Shown piece by piece: positions 44,801-55,970 of a stretch of 64,000 nucleotides of DNA. Position 1 is the stretch's first letter, and the number at the start of each line of letters is the position of its first letter. This stretch comes from Carettochelys insculpta. Taxonomy: Eukaryota; Chordata; Testudines; Carettochelyidae. Position numbers and translations under genes: made by a program. The stretch is taken from positions 41,162,001 through 41,226,000 of the forward strand of contig NC_134147.1 in NCBI RefSeq assembly GCF_033958435.1, read 5' to 3'. The notes under the pieces were generated by a model that saw nothing but the letters and a program-made list of their open reading frames with translations, was not told the DNA's origin and did not search any database.

Positions 44801-44926
44801 AGTATCACAGAGGTAGCTGTGTTAGTCTGTATCTTCGAGAACAACAAGAAGTCCTGTGACACCTTATAGACTAACAGATATTTTGGAGCATAAGCTTTGG
44901 TGGGCAAAGACCCGCTTCATCAGATG
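44801..44926 (-). repeat. Hammerhead-like retroelement tail, family 2
   Basis: Plus strand starts AGTATCACAGAGGTAGCTGT and ends GACCCGCTTCATCAGATG. On the minus strand: CTGATGA, A, then the hairpin GCGGG/CCCAC (one G.U-type change), then CAAA where GAAA is expected, then GCTTATGCTCC. This is the fullest single copy of family 2 here. Confidence 0.75.
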
Positions 44927-45009
44927 TTTTTAGCAGAGAACTTGCATATCGGAAGATGCCTGTTAGGGACTTGTTTTAAAGTGGGAAGACTGCAGCATAG
45001 CCATCATCT

Positions 45010-46160
45010 CTCTCTCTGGGCAGTCACTCCATAATGAGTAGCACATCTTCAAGTCACCCTCCTATTTGTGAGTCCACTGATGGCCGATCAGTTCAATTCT
45101 GGAGCTGCAGGTCTTATCAAAAAAGTGCAGGCGGTGGTAGTTGCTGGAGGGGCGCAGGGCAGTTTTTGCCATTCTTTCCTTCTTCTTCACCTCTCCTTGT
45201 CTGCACAGCAGCAGGACCTCTCAAATTGTGCCACCCCCTCCCATATTACCCTTCTCCACTGGGGATGGTCTTGGGCAAGGTTCTGCCAAGTATCTACACT
45301 GATGCTGCATTTTTTCATGTGTGCCTTCAGTGTGTCCTCAAATCATTCCCTCTGGCCCCCAATGCTCCTCCGTTTTTCCTTCAACTCAGAAAACAGAATC
45401 TGTTTTGGGAAGTGCTGATCAGACATCAGTACCATATGACCAATCCAATGATGTTGTTGGTGAAGGATAATGGCTTCGATGCTGGTCATATTCGACATTC
45501 CCAGGATGCTAGCGTTCATGTGCCTACGCTCCCAAGAGATATTTAGGATTCGCCTGGTGCAGCATTGATATTGTTCAAGTGCCTTCAAATGATGCTTGTA
45601 TGTTGTGTAGATTACCACACAGTGGTTATTCCAAATCTGCGCATGTGCAAACAAGGAGCTTTGTCTCGGCATAGATGTCCCAATTTTTGAAAACCCTTTG
45701 TTTCAGATGTGCTAAAGCAGAGTTTGCACAGCTCAGGCATTGCTGGATTTTCAAATCAATGCCGACTTTAGCGAAAAGGTGACTTTCAAGGTATGTGAAA
45801 TGCTCCACATTTTCCAGCAGTTCTCCACTGACTTCAATAGAAGGTACGTGAGATTATCCTGGTGACAAGGATTGGTGGAACACCTTGTTTTTTTGACATT
45901 CAGTGTGAGGTCAAGATTCTTGTATGCTTGGTGAAGGCACTTAAGATGGTCTGAAGGGCTATGGGAAGAAGAACAGCAACCATGTTGTCATCTGTGTGTT
46001 GGAGCTTGATGGTTGAGGTCATGGAGATCTTGCTTTTAACCTTCTGTCTCCTGAGATTTAAAAGCTTCCCATTCATTCTACAGACAATCTTCATGCCATC
46101 TTGAAGCTTGCCGTCAATGATGATGCAAAACAGTGATGAGCCAACGATGCAGCCTTATTT
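45010..46160 (-). pseudogene. Non-LTR retrotransposon reverse transcriptase remnant
   Basis: Read from 46160 down to 45010, broken frames give the RT region and C-terminal tail of a LINE. First comes GCIVGSSLFCIII, corresponding to the GC..s/p.LF motif. Then LQHTDDNMVAV, the catalytic YADD box changed to HTDD, which removes the usual aromatic residue. Then FTYLESHLFAKVGIDLKIQ, and the tail LEQYQCCTRRILNISWERR and LPKQILFSELKEKRRS. Several frameshifts and stops divide these, so the copy is dead. The endonuclease and early RT are absent (5' truncation). The clade is not assigned. Confidence 0.8.
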
Positions 46161-46612
46161 GACTCCCAAACAAGATGGGCTGAGCCTGTGTACTTCAGGA
46201 GATCAGATGATCATAACAGTCCATTCTTAACTTACATTTATATGAATCTATAATTTTTCATTGTTACACCTTTGGGAATGAGAATACGCTGAAGAAGAGC
46301 GTTAAGTATAATGAAGTACAGTATATTGTACTGTCAGCCCTCAGAACAGCCTTCATTTTCAGGAGAGTTGAGAGAATTTTTGTCTCCAAAAACAAAGTCA
46401 TTGCCTTCACCTGGTTCCTTGTTGTTTCTAATGGGCATCCACATGGGGTAAAAATCTCCAAGGATACATTGAAGGCCTGGAGCTGCATTTTTTGCATACC
46501 TATTAATCACCCTATAAAACACCCCTAATTTTAGGGTGTACTAAGCACACAGGCCTGAGTCTTTATTAATGTCCTCCTAATCCCTTCTTTATCCCCTGCC
46601 AGCTCCTGCTTA
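46161..46612. other. Unrecognised non-coding sequence
   Basis: No feature is recognised. Confidence 0.5.
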
Positions 46613-46614
46613 TG

Positions 46615-46895
46615 GTGAATCTATACTTGCTCTCAGATTGACCCCACCCCAATAGATCTTACAGAGTTCAATTTTACCACCTGTGTTAAAACGGAGTGAA
46701 AATCAATCTCTCTGAGCTTGGCCATTGACCCTGGTACTTCATGCTACTGCATGGAGTAAGGGATGTTGGTGAAAGCCTGAAGAGCCCCAGTACATGTAGG
46801 GTAAGAAAATTGATTCTGATACGTGGATTCTAGCTACATTAATGGCTAGAATTGTATATTAGAAATCAACTTAGAACCCTAGTGTAGATCTGGCT
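46615..46895. mobile_element. Harbinger-like MITE
   Basis: The left end GGTGAATCTATACTTGC and the inverse of the right end, AAGCCAGATCTACACTAGGG, form a diverged inverted pair. The body resembles the other 250-300 bp members. Target duplication is not readable. Confidence 0.5.
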
Positions 46896-47139
46896 TCAGT
46901 TTGGCCCTAGGGTAATTCAGCTCTCCCAGTCATTTGCCCAATCTGTTGCAGCTAGTAGTTTGGTATCTATTATTATTTAGATCTAAGACTGGGACCTATT
47001 GTGCTAGTTGCTCTCTGTTCATGTAGTAAGAGACCGTCCTGTAACTATTAATATCTAAATGGGGAAAGGAAGGATTATTTTCATTTTACACCTAGGGGAA
47101 GTGAGGTGTTGAGCAACTTCTTCTATAGCACAGAGAAGA

Positions 47140-47372
47140 AAGATGGTTCAATGGTTTGGGTACCAGCCTGTTACTTGGAAGACCCAGATTTAGTTTCCTG
47201 TTTGCCATAGGCCTTCTGTATGACCTTGGGCACATTACTTCATCCCACTGTACTTGAGATCCCCATCCATAAAATGGAGACAATTCCATTTCTCTGCCTC
47301 ATGGGACACTTGTAAAGATAAATACATTAAAGATTGTGAGGTGCTCAGAACCTATGGTGATGGGGGCGATGG
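47140..47372 (+). repeat. MIR/CORE-SINE copy
   Basis: The forward MIR order is clear: TGGAAGACCCAGATTTAG in the tRNA-related part, then TATGACCTTGGGCACATTAC, then CCATCCATAAAATGGAGAC, then AAAGATTGTGAGGTGCTCAG. This is the best-preserved MIR in the window. Confidence 0.75.
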
Positions 47373-48124
47373 ACAGATATTTCACAGGGAATCTGTAACA
47401 GAGCTGGAAACAGGACTCACAGTATGGCACCTTTCAGAGGCATTAAATTCACCCCGCCACGTAACTGAAAAAAGATTATCAGCAGCACCAATGGAGTTTG
47501 CAATCATTACTAACTCCATTAGCATTAATATTCTTTCATGAGACTAGCAATTTACATGACCATATTTAAAGGGGAAAAAAGATCATTGTGCAGCAATGTT
47601 ATCTAACAGATTATTTTTTGATGAGATGCAATTAGTGAGGCTATTTTTCCCACATTAGAGTGATGCTGCACTTTTTTAGCAATTAGTGTCATGAAGTGGA
47701 ATGGCATTGCTGGAACAAAGTTTAATTTTTTTGGAACAAAGTTGTTTTGTCTTCAAAAAATTCCTACATTTTCAGTCCATGAGATCATTGCTAAAAGTCC
47801 AAGTACTGGCAAGACAGATTCCCTAGACTGTGTACGCCGCATCTTGCCATACCAGAGGGCCTTTCAGGTAATGTTTTTAATCTAACTGTTGCTTTGGCAT
47901 TTCTCCTGGCTGAGGGCAATAATGGCATGTATTATTGAAAATAATGAGGGAGAACACAGAGTTGCACTGCTGTAAAAAAGAATATAACTGACTGGCAAAA
48001 CAGCTTGCCACCTTAAAAAGCTTACCATCCATCCATTCACTCACACTGGAGAATCTCATGTGTTATGGTCTTAGGTCATCTGGCAAGAAACGAAACAATA
48101 CTCTCCAAAGGACACTATCACAGT
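47373..48124. other. Unrecognised non-coding sequence
   Basis: No feature is recognised. Confidence 0.5.
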
Positions 48125-48291
48125 ACAGTTATTTTAAAAACAACAACTGCTATTTCAAAATAACTTTGAGCATCTACACTATGCACATGCAATTCCTAAA
48201 AAAATTCAATACAGAGGGTGCATTATTTGGAATTTTGTAAACCTCACTGCAGGATGAATAACGCCTATTTCAAAATAGCTATTTTGAAATA

Positions 48292-48560
48292 GGCTGCGTC
48301 TACCCTTGCATTTCAAAGATGGGGTTTACTTATGAAAGAGCAGTGTCTACACTGGTTTTCTTCTTTCGAAAGAAGCTATTTCAAAATAAGAATATGCAAA
48401 TGAGGTGTCAGATATGCAAAATTGTACCTAATTTGCATTTTTGATTTGCCTCATTTGCATACCTCTTTCAAAAGAGGAATGCACATGTAGACACAGCCTA
48501 TTTCATTTAATTTAATTTGCATACCTCTTCCGAAAGAGGAATGCAAGTGTAGACACAGGC
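48292..48560. mobile_element. Internal Harbinger-like MITE with duplicated right end
   Basis: The left end GGCTGCGTCTACCCTTGCA and the inverse of the right end, GCCTGTGTCTACACTTGCA, pair. ATA flanks both ends (48289-48291 and 48561-48563). The last about 60 bp occur twice: GCATACCTCTTTCAAAAGAG through GTAGACACAGCC (ending 48498) is repeated as GCATACCTCTTCCGAAAGAG through GTAGACACAGGC (ending 48560). Confidence 0.75.
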
Positions 48561-48606
48561 ATACAGAAAAGTGCTTTTTTGAAATAAGCCATAATAGCTT
48601 ATAGCA

Positions 48607-49128
48607 CAGGGATTCTCAACTTATGTGTTGACATTAGATTTTCTAAGGGTCACTGGCAGGACAGCTCCAAGCCACATGTGGCTGTTCAAGGAACCATTTG
48701 TGGTTCCCGCTGCTGCTCACTTGTCCAGCTCTCTGTCCCTGCCCTACCCTCCCGTGCTGAAATGGAACTCAGTTTAATTGGTTTAACGGCTGGAAGGACA
48801 GATCCGGCCATCAGGCCAGTTAAATTGAGTCCCATTTCAGTGTGGCAGGGCAGGGAACTACTCACACTGCAGGTGAGAAAAGGGAGTAAGAAGGGGAGCC
48901 ATGCAGAGGCGCCAGCGGCCCAACGAAGGAGCAGCAGCAGCGCACAGTGCTTGTGTGAAGTGGGGGTAGTGGGGGTTTGGGGCTGAGAGAGGTTTAAGCC
49001 AGTGCAGTGGGGCGTGCATTTTTCACAGGGGAGACCCTCCCCCATGGCCCGTTTTGAATTGCCTTGGGTCACGAAGTCTAACTGACTTGTCAAATGGGTC
49101 CCCATCTTGAAAAGATTGGGAACTGCTG
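48607..49128. mobile_element. hAT (Charlie-like) element (522 bp)
   Basis: The left end CAGGGATTCTCAAC pairs with the right end GATTGGGAACTGCTG. The flanks TTATAGCA and TCACAGGT match poorly (4 of 8), so the target duplication is eroded. The surrounding MITE text continues on both sides. Internal frames have no transposase motif. Confidence 0.65.
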
Positions 49129-49256
49129 TCACAGGTGGTGCTATTTCGAAATGCATTCTTGTGTGTAGCTGTGTTATTGCAAAACAGGCTTTTTTTGGAA
49201 TAGCTATTTTGAAATGGATTATTTCAAAATAACACTGTTGTGTAGACATAGCCTAA

Positions 49257-49662
49257 GAAAAGTGGTGACAATTTTAGAAGATTCTATTTTTTGTGACATG
49301 AACGACTACTGAGTTCATTTCACATCCATGCTCTGTGCTTGAAGCTTATGACCTTCTTTAGGCAAGCTGAAAGGAAATGACAGCTGACTAGGTTGGAGGA
49401 TACAAAATGACAAAACTGGCATCCAAAATACAACCGATTTATACTACCCAGTGGCAGAACTGAGAGAAGGGACTTCAGAACTGCATGACAAAGTCTACAC
49501 ATCAGAAGCTCACTGATGTGTCAACACGGCTTGAGTATTTCCCCTCAAGCCAAGAGGAATAAATTAAGCAGGTGTGAACATATTTGCTGAATTAGTGCCT
49601 TAAATTAGAATTCTGACTTTCAAGCAACCTCCCTGGCTTCTAGTGTTTAAGTTTGCCACTAA
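49257..49662. other. Unrecognised non-coding sequence
   Basis: No feature is recognised. Confidence 0.5.
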
Positions 49663-49921
49663 GGCCAGACCTACACCATAGGAGAAGGTTAAATTAAGAC
49701 ATGCAATTCTAGCGACATTAAAGTTAATGTACCTTAGTTCGGGCTTCCATTCCATCTCCACTAAGGGTGGCCTCCCATTGACTTCCCTTACTCCTAATGG
49801 GAGGCAGGAGCACTGGTGTGCTGACGCAGGTGCCCTATAATTTATATTTAACGTATCCCCACTAAGCACACTAAATCAAACTCCAGAAAATCAACCAATC
49901 CCTGTAGCGAAGACGTACCCC
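49663..49921. mobile_element. Harbinger-like MITE
   Basis: The left end GGCCAGACCTACACCATAGG, preceded by TAA, and the inverse of the right end, GGGGTACGTCTTCGCTACAG, are a diverged inverted pair. The right flank (GAG) does not match the left. Confidence 0.5.
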
Positions 49922-51588
49922 GAGTTTTATGTTCATAGCTAGCGGGTGGGGAGGGGATTGACTGTACAGAATTTAGCAAAATCATTTAATTTCTTTTCCT
50001 AGATTTTATTTTATTTTCTTAACTCCTTTTCTACAGTGCTACAAAAGGTGTTTATGTACAGAGCCCGGCAAATCCACAGACACCTGCTTTATATCCATAG
50101 GTTCCTACATCTGCTGATAGGCATACGGGTATCTACAAGTCATTTTTGCAGTTGCATATGAGGATCCAAATTTTGTATTTATGCAGGACTCCACTTAAAT
50201 AGAACTGCAGGCATGTCTGACAACAACTGAAAGCTAAATAACAAGCTGAAACCAAAAGCAGACCTCAGCACAGCAGTTACACACCATCCTACCCACATGC
50301 ACACAACCTCAACCTCATCAAATCCTCCTATACAAACTCCCCCAAATACATAGAAAATCTTGCAACATGCTGCAAAAATTAATGGTCACAGCTTCAGGGC
50401 AATTGCATTTGCACATTAGCCACACCATGGTCCACTCCAGTAGTGCACACCTAGGTCTCAACTCGTGCTATCACCCGTCTCAGGATAGGGACCCTTGTTC
50501 CACTCCCTTCTGACTGGACATAGGGGAAAGAGGGAGAGGAGGGGTTAATGCTGCACTGTGATATCCCCAGGAATCCAATCTGCCCAAAGGCCAATGTCTG
50601 TGTTTTGCTCTCTCTCCCAAGAGCTATGGACAGTGCATTGCCAGCAGCAGTATATTACCATATAGCTCTTTCTAATAAACCACATTTATTCTTAATATAA
50701 CAGCATTACACAGCAGATATAAGAACAATAAAAAGGTCTTGTATGCATGCTAAAGATTACCAGATGTCACTCTTAATTCTTATGGGGCTCTAGAAGGGCA
50801 AAGTCTGTCCAACAAGGCTTTGGGCCCCCTTGGACAGACAGTCTTATCAATTTGCTGGGGCAGAAAGAAGGCCCTGTGGTTAAAAGGCCAGCTTGTAAAG
50901 TCACAAATCTTTCTTTGTTTCTCTAGTCTTTAGATACCTCATTTGAATTAGCAGATGCAAATCTCCCTTCCCCCTGCTGCTAGTACCTCTCTGGTAGTAT
51001 TTACAATGCGATTCACTTAACTCAGCCTTCTCCTCACGCACTGTATTAAGCTCCCGAACGGAGCTGTGGCAACCTTCTGATGGCAGAACACCATCAGATT
51101 GACAATCTGTGGCCAACAGGGATACTTGAACTTAAGACAGTAAGTTCCACCCAAAATACAGTTGTAATAGCTGCCACAAGCAGACTCAGGCTATTGTGGA
51201 GAAGGGTGAAGAGGAAGAAGAGAGAAAGTAGGTTTCTGAAGTGGGTGATCCTCAACGTTCCCTAAAATGGAATAGAGGACTGTGTTCTCGACAATAACCA
51301 GTGACAGCACCGTAGCTTATTGAAGAGCAATCCATTCCTTGTGGTCCCCAACACAAGTGCTGATCTACTCCACATTGAGAGTTTAGGGATCTGGAAGGAG
51401 TCACATGGCAACACTTAAAAGCTACCCACCAAAAAGGATGTCCTGAGTAGCTGTGGTGAAAACTCCTCCACACGGCACAATTAGTGTACTTGAACTCTGC
51501 CCTGGATGGGACAAGATTATGGGGAAGAGGAGATCTGTCAGTTTCTATGTTTAAACCTGTGGCAGTTAGACACCTAGATACTTTTGAG
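49922..51588. other. Unrecognised non-coding sequence
   Basis: Around 50.44-50.96 kb the sequence, with an AATAAA at about 50669-50690, has the look of an LTR-type repeat, but no ends are found. No gene is seen. Confidence 0.45.
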
Positions 51589-51596
51589 CTTAGGCC

Positions 51597-51790
51597 CAAT
51601 GCTCCCTCTATTTTTTGATCCACATACAGAATAAATTTTGTTGCAGTGCACATCTGCATATACCTCAGTGCACATCAATAGAAACACATGCTGCTGGCTG
51701 TCAGCACCATGGATACTTTGCTAATCAGCTAGGTAGCACTTGGATCTCTCCTGAATGGCTGACCAAGCTTTCGGTTTACAGGGACCACTG
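51597..51790 (+). mobile_element. hAT MITE, GTTCCC family, perfect target duplication
   Basis: This 194-bp copy begins CAATGCTCCCTCTATTTTTT and ends GTTTACAGGGACCACTG. CTTAGGCC flanks both ends exactly (51589-51596 and 51791-51798). Confidence 0.88.
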
Positions 51791-51798
51791 CTTAGGCC

Positions 51799-54324
51799 CA
51801 TTCATTCCTGTGCACATTACACCTTAAATGTCCAAACAATAAATATCACCTACCCCAACAATCGGCATAACATTAACAGCTGGGATGTTGGTCTCAGCAG
51901 AGAGGCAAAGAATATTTTTCCGTTGCAATGGAGGGTGTTTGCACAGAGATTATGAGACTACAATTTGCATGATGGGGAAAGCAGAAGTAATTACAAAGAT
52001 GGTTCCCAAGAGATATTTATTTCCATCTCACTGGAATGTCTATGGTCTTCAGTTCTTTTACTTAGGTAGAAATTATGCATAAAAAATACAAACACACTTA
52101 TTCAGGGAACAGATGGCTGGGTTTTTCAGCAGCATTTCAGGTGTCTCTATGCCTTCAGGGAAGTTTGCATTCAGTGCCAGCACAGTGCTTTGTGCAGATC
52201 GTTCTTAGAACCTGTGACTTGTTTGAGATAACCAAGCACGAGTTAACCAAAAGAGAGCAAAAATCAAGAGTTATACCCTCTGGACAAACGTTATTGTCAA
52301 ATGAAGATATGTCACAGACTAGACAGGCAACTGAAATATTTACACAAGAAAGCTGAAAGTCATCATGATACAACCACTGTGACCAGGACAGGATGTTTCT
52401 ATGGCTGATCTTGCAACCCTGGAAGTAATCTAATAGAAATGGAGCAGCCTATGAGTACAGAAGAAACTGACTAATCAGTACAAGGTATAAGTGAGTTTAA
52501 GTAGATGAAAGTTAGCAGGTATTCAGCACCGTAGCCACTGCAGTCAAAAAGGGAAGACATCCTATTGTGTCCCAGCTTTTTCAATGAAACGAACAATTCC
52601 ATGGCATACACACTTTGTCCAGCTTAATTGATTGCTCCTAAATAACACATTTACTATGATTATGGCCTTACTAGAAAGGTTTGCTACATAGCAGTGCACA
52701 CAGCAAGCTAAATAAAGACCCAATGCATTAATATTTCAAATCCACCACAGAACACACCCTCTTCAACAGGTCACAAAAAAGGTGGGTGAGTGAACATGTG
52801 CCATGTTCAAGAGGTTGAGTAATCAAGTAACTGCTGAAATTTTCCATATACTTTTTCCCCCCCACTACCACCACAATACCTTCTCCCCACAGCCTTTTTG
52901 ATTTCATAATGCTCCACTTATAAACTAGATAAAGAGCATTTATCTCAACTGCTGTACAATCTGAATGATCTTTAGAATTTATTCTCTTCTCTGTGTCGAG
53001 ACTTTGGTTTAAGATGATTTGTGAAAGGCAAACAGATGCATCTATAACATTGGAATATCCCCTAATGAAGCAATGCACCTGAGACATGGTACGAAGTGGG
53101 TTTCTGCAGAGCAGATAATAAACTGGGTTTGAAATTACTGATTGTACCAGATGAACATTTCTATGGGTAATCCTGCCAGGGCTGTTCATAATCTGCAATG
53201 CTAAATCCATAGGGAATGGCAATGAATCATGGGTGGGAGTGAGAGAAGTGAGGTCCTGTGGGGAAAGAAAAGAGATTTGGGAGGTGTCAAAGAGTGCGTA
53301 GAGGTTGATGACATAGTTCTGAGACATTGCATCACCCATCTGGACTGGTGGCAGCTTGATACCAATACAGGAACATCACCACCTTTCAGTAGAACATGCC
53401 AGACATTTTAGCAGCACCCCCAAACCCAAAAGCTGTAGCCTTGAAAGAATAGCAAGAGTACCCTGAAGACTCCAAAAATAAGGCAGGAGGTCACTGTGGG
53501 AGGGTTGAGGGAGAGTGGGAATGCATGAAGAGGATTAGTTCAGATTGTGCAATAAACATAAGGGAAACATAATACAAATCAAATCACTGGCAAGATAGAA
53601 ATTGCAATTTGGCAGCAGGGGAGCCTGCACATTAATAAATATAATATGCAGAATGCATAGGCAGGTCCTGCTCTATTCATACTGCTGCCTAAAGGAAAAG
53701 CACTTAGTGTATATGCAATATAAGGTAGCGTATTTGTACTGAAACATTGGAAATATCAAGATTTAACAAGTGTGGGGTGAGAAACTATTATCTCTAAAAC
53801 AAGACAGTATTTTAAAGAAAAGCACCTACAATTAATCAAGAGGTTCAGGGGCCTTTTTTTTTTTTTTTTTTTTAAAAAAGCTAACCAGATCAACATGAGA
53901 TACTAAATTCAGGGAGAAATGGTGACACATTGTTAATTCTTTCAAAACTGAATGCCACTATGAATTTGCACATGGCCCATGCTTCCCCACCACCCTTTTT
54001 CTGAGCACATAGGGACTTAGCATTTTGCTGCTCAGTGAGAAGGACAAGTCAGACTTCTAAGCTCTCCTCTACCTTGCTGTTTACCTGACCACCACCTAAC
54101 CATAGCTAAAGGCTATGTTGTCTATTCCTTATTGTACTGTAGATAACCTAGGATCAAGAGAGTAAGAAGCCATACAAACAGCAGTGTCTGTTCCTGTGTA
54201 CACCTGTATTCTTAGGGACCTGGCATTTCACAACAGACCCACCTTCAGCCTTTGTATAAATCATGTTTAATAACCCCAGTCCCACTATAAAGCTCCACCA
54301 TTAGTGGAAAGAAGACAGAAATTG
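51799..54324. other. Unrecognised AT-rich non-coding sequence
   Basis: No exon, RNA gene or transposon ends are recognised. The minus-strand frame at 52728-53339 is the longest here (203 codons) but has no recognisable domain. A run of 20 T followed by 6 A lies at 53854-53879. Confidence 0.5.
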
Positions 54325-54375
54325 CCCCCCCCCCCCCCCCATGGAAGCTCTGAGGAGGAGGAGGAGGAGGAGGGG
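54325..54375. repeat. Poly-C and GGA simple repeats
   Basis: A run of 16 C at 54325-54340 is followed, after a short gap, by about seven GAG/GGA units. Both lie at the upstream edge of the CpG island region. Confidence 0.9.
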
Positions 54376-54537
54376 GAAGACAGCCCTAACTGGCTGGACG
54401 CAGAGCAAACCTGTGGCCCAGCTCACACTCTTCCCGGCCCACATTCAAGTCAGTCCCAGGGTACTGCTGAGCCCTGAGCTCGGCTGGCTGTGCTAAGAGC
54501 AGAGATTCCCTTGGCCTGCAGCCAGCCGGCAGCTGTA

Positions 54538-54690
54538 ACTACCCACAGGCGACTGCAACCTGGAGCTCAGTGCAGAAGCTGCTACAGTGGGAGCTAGAAG
54601 CTGGCTCGGGCTGCAGAAAGGCCTCAATCTAAGGGCTCTAAGTGCCACTCCAAGGGACAGCGAGCCACACCCATGGCACGCGGGTACCCA
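54538..54690 (-). repeat. tRNA-derived SINE copy beside the CpG island
   Basis: The plus-strand phrases ACTACCCACAGGCGACTGCA, CTCGGGCTGCAGAAAG and GTGCCACTCCAAGGGACAG match the family at 7.64 and 15.7 kb in order. Its GC content is raised relative to the other copies. Confidence 0.55.
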
Positions 54691-55335
54691 GGCGCCCCCG
54701 GGGCTAGTGTCTGCAGAGCCAACAAGTCACTGTAACCCTCCCAAGCGCGGGCAGAAGAGTCCCGCTGCAGCCCGCACCCCGGCTCCCGGGAGCCCAACAG
54801 CTCCATTCAAAGCGGAGCGGGTCGCCGTCCCCGCCCCCCCGCGCTCCAGCCCCTCCTTCTGCCCGCTGGGCGGGTCGGGCTAGCGGGCGGGCGCTGCCGA
54901 GGCTGCAGAGCGGCGGCGGGCGCAGGCGTGACCCCAGCCGGGGCCGGGCGGCGGCGACGGGCGAGGCCAAGGTAGGCGGCCGCAGGGCGGCTCCCCCGGC
55001 AGCGGCGAGGCGGGGGCGGGGCTCGCGCCGGGCTTTGTTGGCCGGGCGCGTGAGGAGGGAGCCGGGCGTTTGCAAGGAGCGCAGAGGTGGGGACGACAGC
55101 CACGTAAGTCGCCGGGCAAGAGCAGGGGGTGGCCGGGGGCTCCCCAAGAGCTGGGCTCGTGCAGCGGGGGCCGGCCGGGCTCCCCCAGCAGCGGGCTGGG
55201 AGGCGCCTGCTGTCCCTTCCTTCGTCCGCCCGGCTGCTGGGGAGACTCCCGCTCAGGCTCCGGAGTGCAAACAGTCGGCGACGGCTCGTGTGTGGCTGCT
55301 GCCCCGGCTGTCGCTTTTCTTCCCGGCAGCCCTCG
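54690..55335 (+). promoter_or_regulatory. CpG island, probable gene promoter
   Basis: This is the only stretch of the window that is both GC-rich and dense in CpG, for example GGCGGCGGGCGCAGGCG near 54910 and GCTCGCGCCGGGC near 55021. It contains an Sp1-type GC box, GGGGGCGGGGC, at about 55012-55022. No TATA box is evident, as in most CpG-island promoters. Candidate plus-strand splice donors lie inside it: AAG|GTAGGC at 54971/54972 and CAC|GTAAGT at 55103/55104. I saw no comparable minus-strand donor. This favours a gene transcribed rightward, with the rest of the window as intron 1. Which gene it belongs to cannot be told, since no coding exon is present. Confidence 0.7.
54880..55103 (+). 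other. Putative non-coding first exon
   Basis: The exon would end at 54971 or at 55103, where AAG|GTAGGC or CAC|GTAAGT match the donor consensus. The start is not defined by sequence. No upstream reading frame with a good Kozak context stands out, so it would be 5' UTR. This is inference from the CpG island and donors only; an enhancer or bidirectional promoter is an alternative. Confidence 0.35.
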
Positions 55336-55470
55336 GAGCGGCTCACAGGTGGATTTGAACCTGCGACCTCGGCAGCTTAACGCAGGAGCCTTTGTAATTT
55401 GAGCTAAAAACTAAGGCTGCGGAGGAGACTCTCTCAAGGGGTCCAGGGGCCCCTGCATAGAAGAGGGACG
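55336..55470 (-). repeat. tRNA-derived SINE copy at the island edge
   Basis: On the minus strand TAGCTCAAATTACAAAGG (A-box-like) precedes GCAGGTTCAAATCC (B-box-like), so it could be mistaken for a tRNA. The T-arm and acceptor do not pair properly. The plus-strand order CTGCGACCTCGGCAGC, TTTGAGCT, AAGGCTGCGG follows the SINE at 15.7 kb. I therefore call it a SINE rather than a tRNA gene. Confidence 0.6.
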
Positions 55471-55970
55471 CACCTCAAAGTGTGCGGGTTGCATTCACAC
55501 CTGGAGGGCAAAGCCTGTAGCAAAGGTCCTCCCCCTTAGTAGGTCCCCTGAAGTTTTCCCATCGGGGAAAGTGCCCTGACAGTTGTTGATGGGATCTCTC
55601 CTGAGAGGGGGCTGAAGCTTTCAGTGTTTACACTAGCGTTATCCCACGCTGGTTATTTTTCTTAGTAATAGTCAAGGTAGTAGACTAATCCCTAACCTGT
55701 GATTGCTCTTTCTATGGGGGATTAATGTCTGGTAGGACAGACTGCTTCCCCATGGAGAGGAATATAGTACAGCTAGGAAACGATACTTAAAAATAAAACA
55801 CAGTTGTGCTATTTGTACACAAGGTAGTACTCGCGTCTTACTAGGGGGGTATCAAAGAATTGGAGCAGTATTTTGAATTCCCTGGTCAGAAGAAGCTTAT
55901 TTATTCATGGCATTTGTCTGTCTGGATTTATCTGTTTGGTTAAGTTCACTGCTGTTCTGGTCTGGCTGTG
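55471..55970. other. Unrecognised non-coding sequence
   Basis: No feature is recognised downstream of the island. Confidence 0.5.

Larger units (their letters stand above)
48125..49253. mobile_element. Harbinger-like MITE hosting two further elements
   Basis: The right end is GTTGTGTAGACATAGCC, followed by TAA. The interior has the same ATTTTGAAATAGC-type palindromes as the element at 17086-17658, including AATAAGCCATAA. The left end is blurred: GAGCATCTACACTATGC near 48167 or sequence near 48125 are candidates. Elements at 48292-48560 and 48607-49128 interrupt it. Confidence 0.6.

Noticed and set aside
52728..53339. 203-codon minus-strand frame as a protein gene
   Set aside because: No recognisable domain, no splice signals at its edges, and composition like the surrounding AT-rich DNA. 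It cannot be excluded outright but is not supported.
54704..55346. Long frames on both strands across the CpG island as coding sequence
   Set aside because: GC-rich sequence lacks stop codons by composition. The products are Arg/Pro/Ala-rich with no domain, and frames overlap on both strands.
55336..55410. tRNA gene on the minus strand
   Set aside because: A- and B-box-like words are present, but the acceptor and T arms do not pair, and the sequence aligns in order with the SINE family at 7.6 and 15.7 kb.
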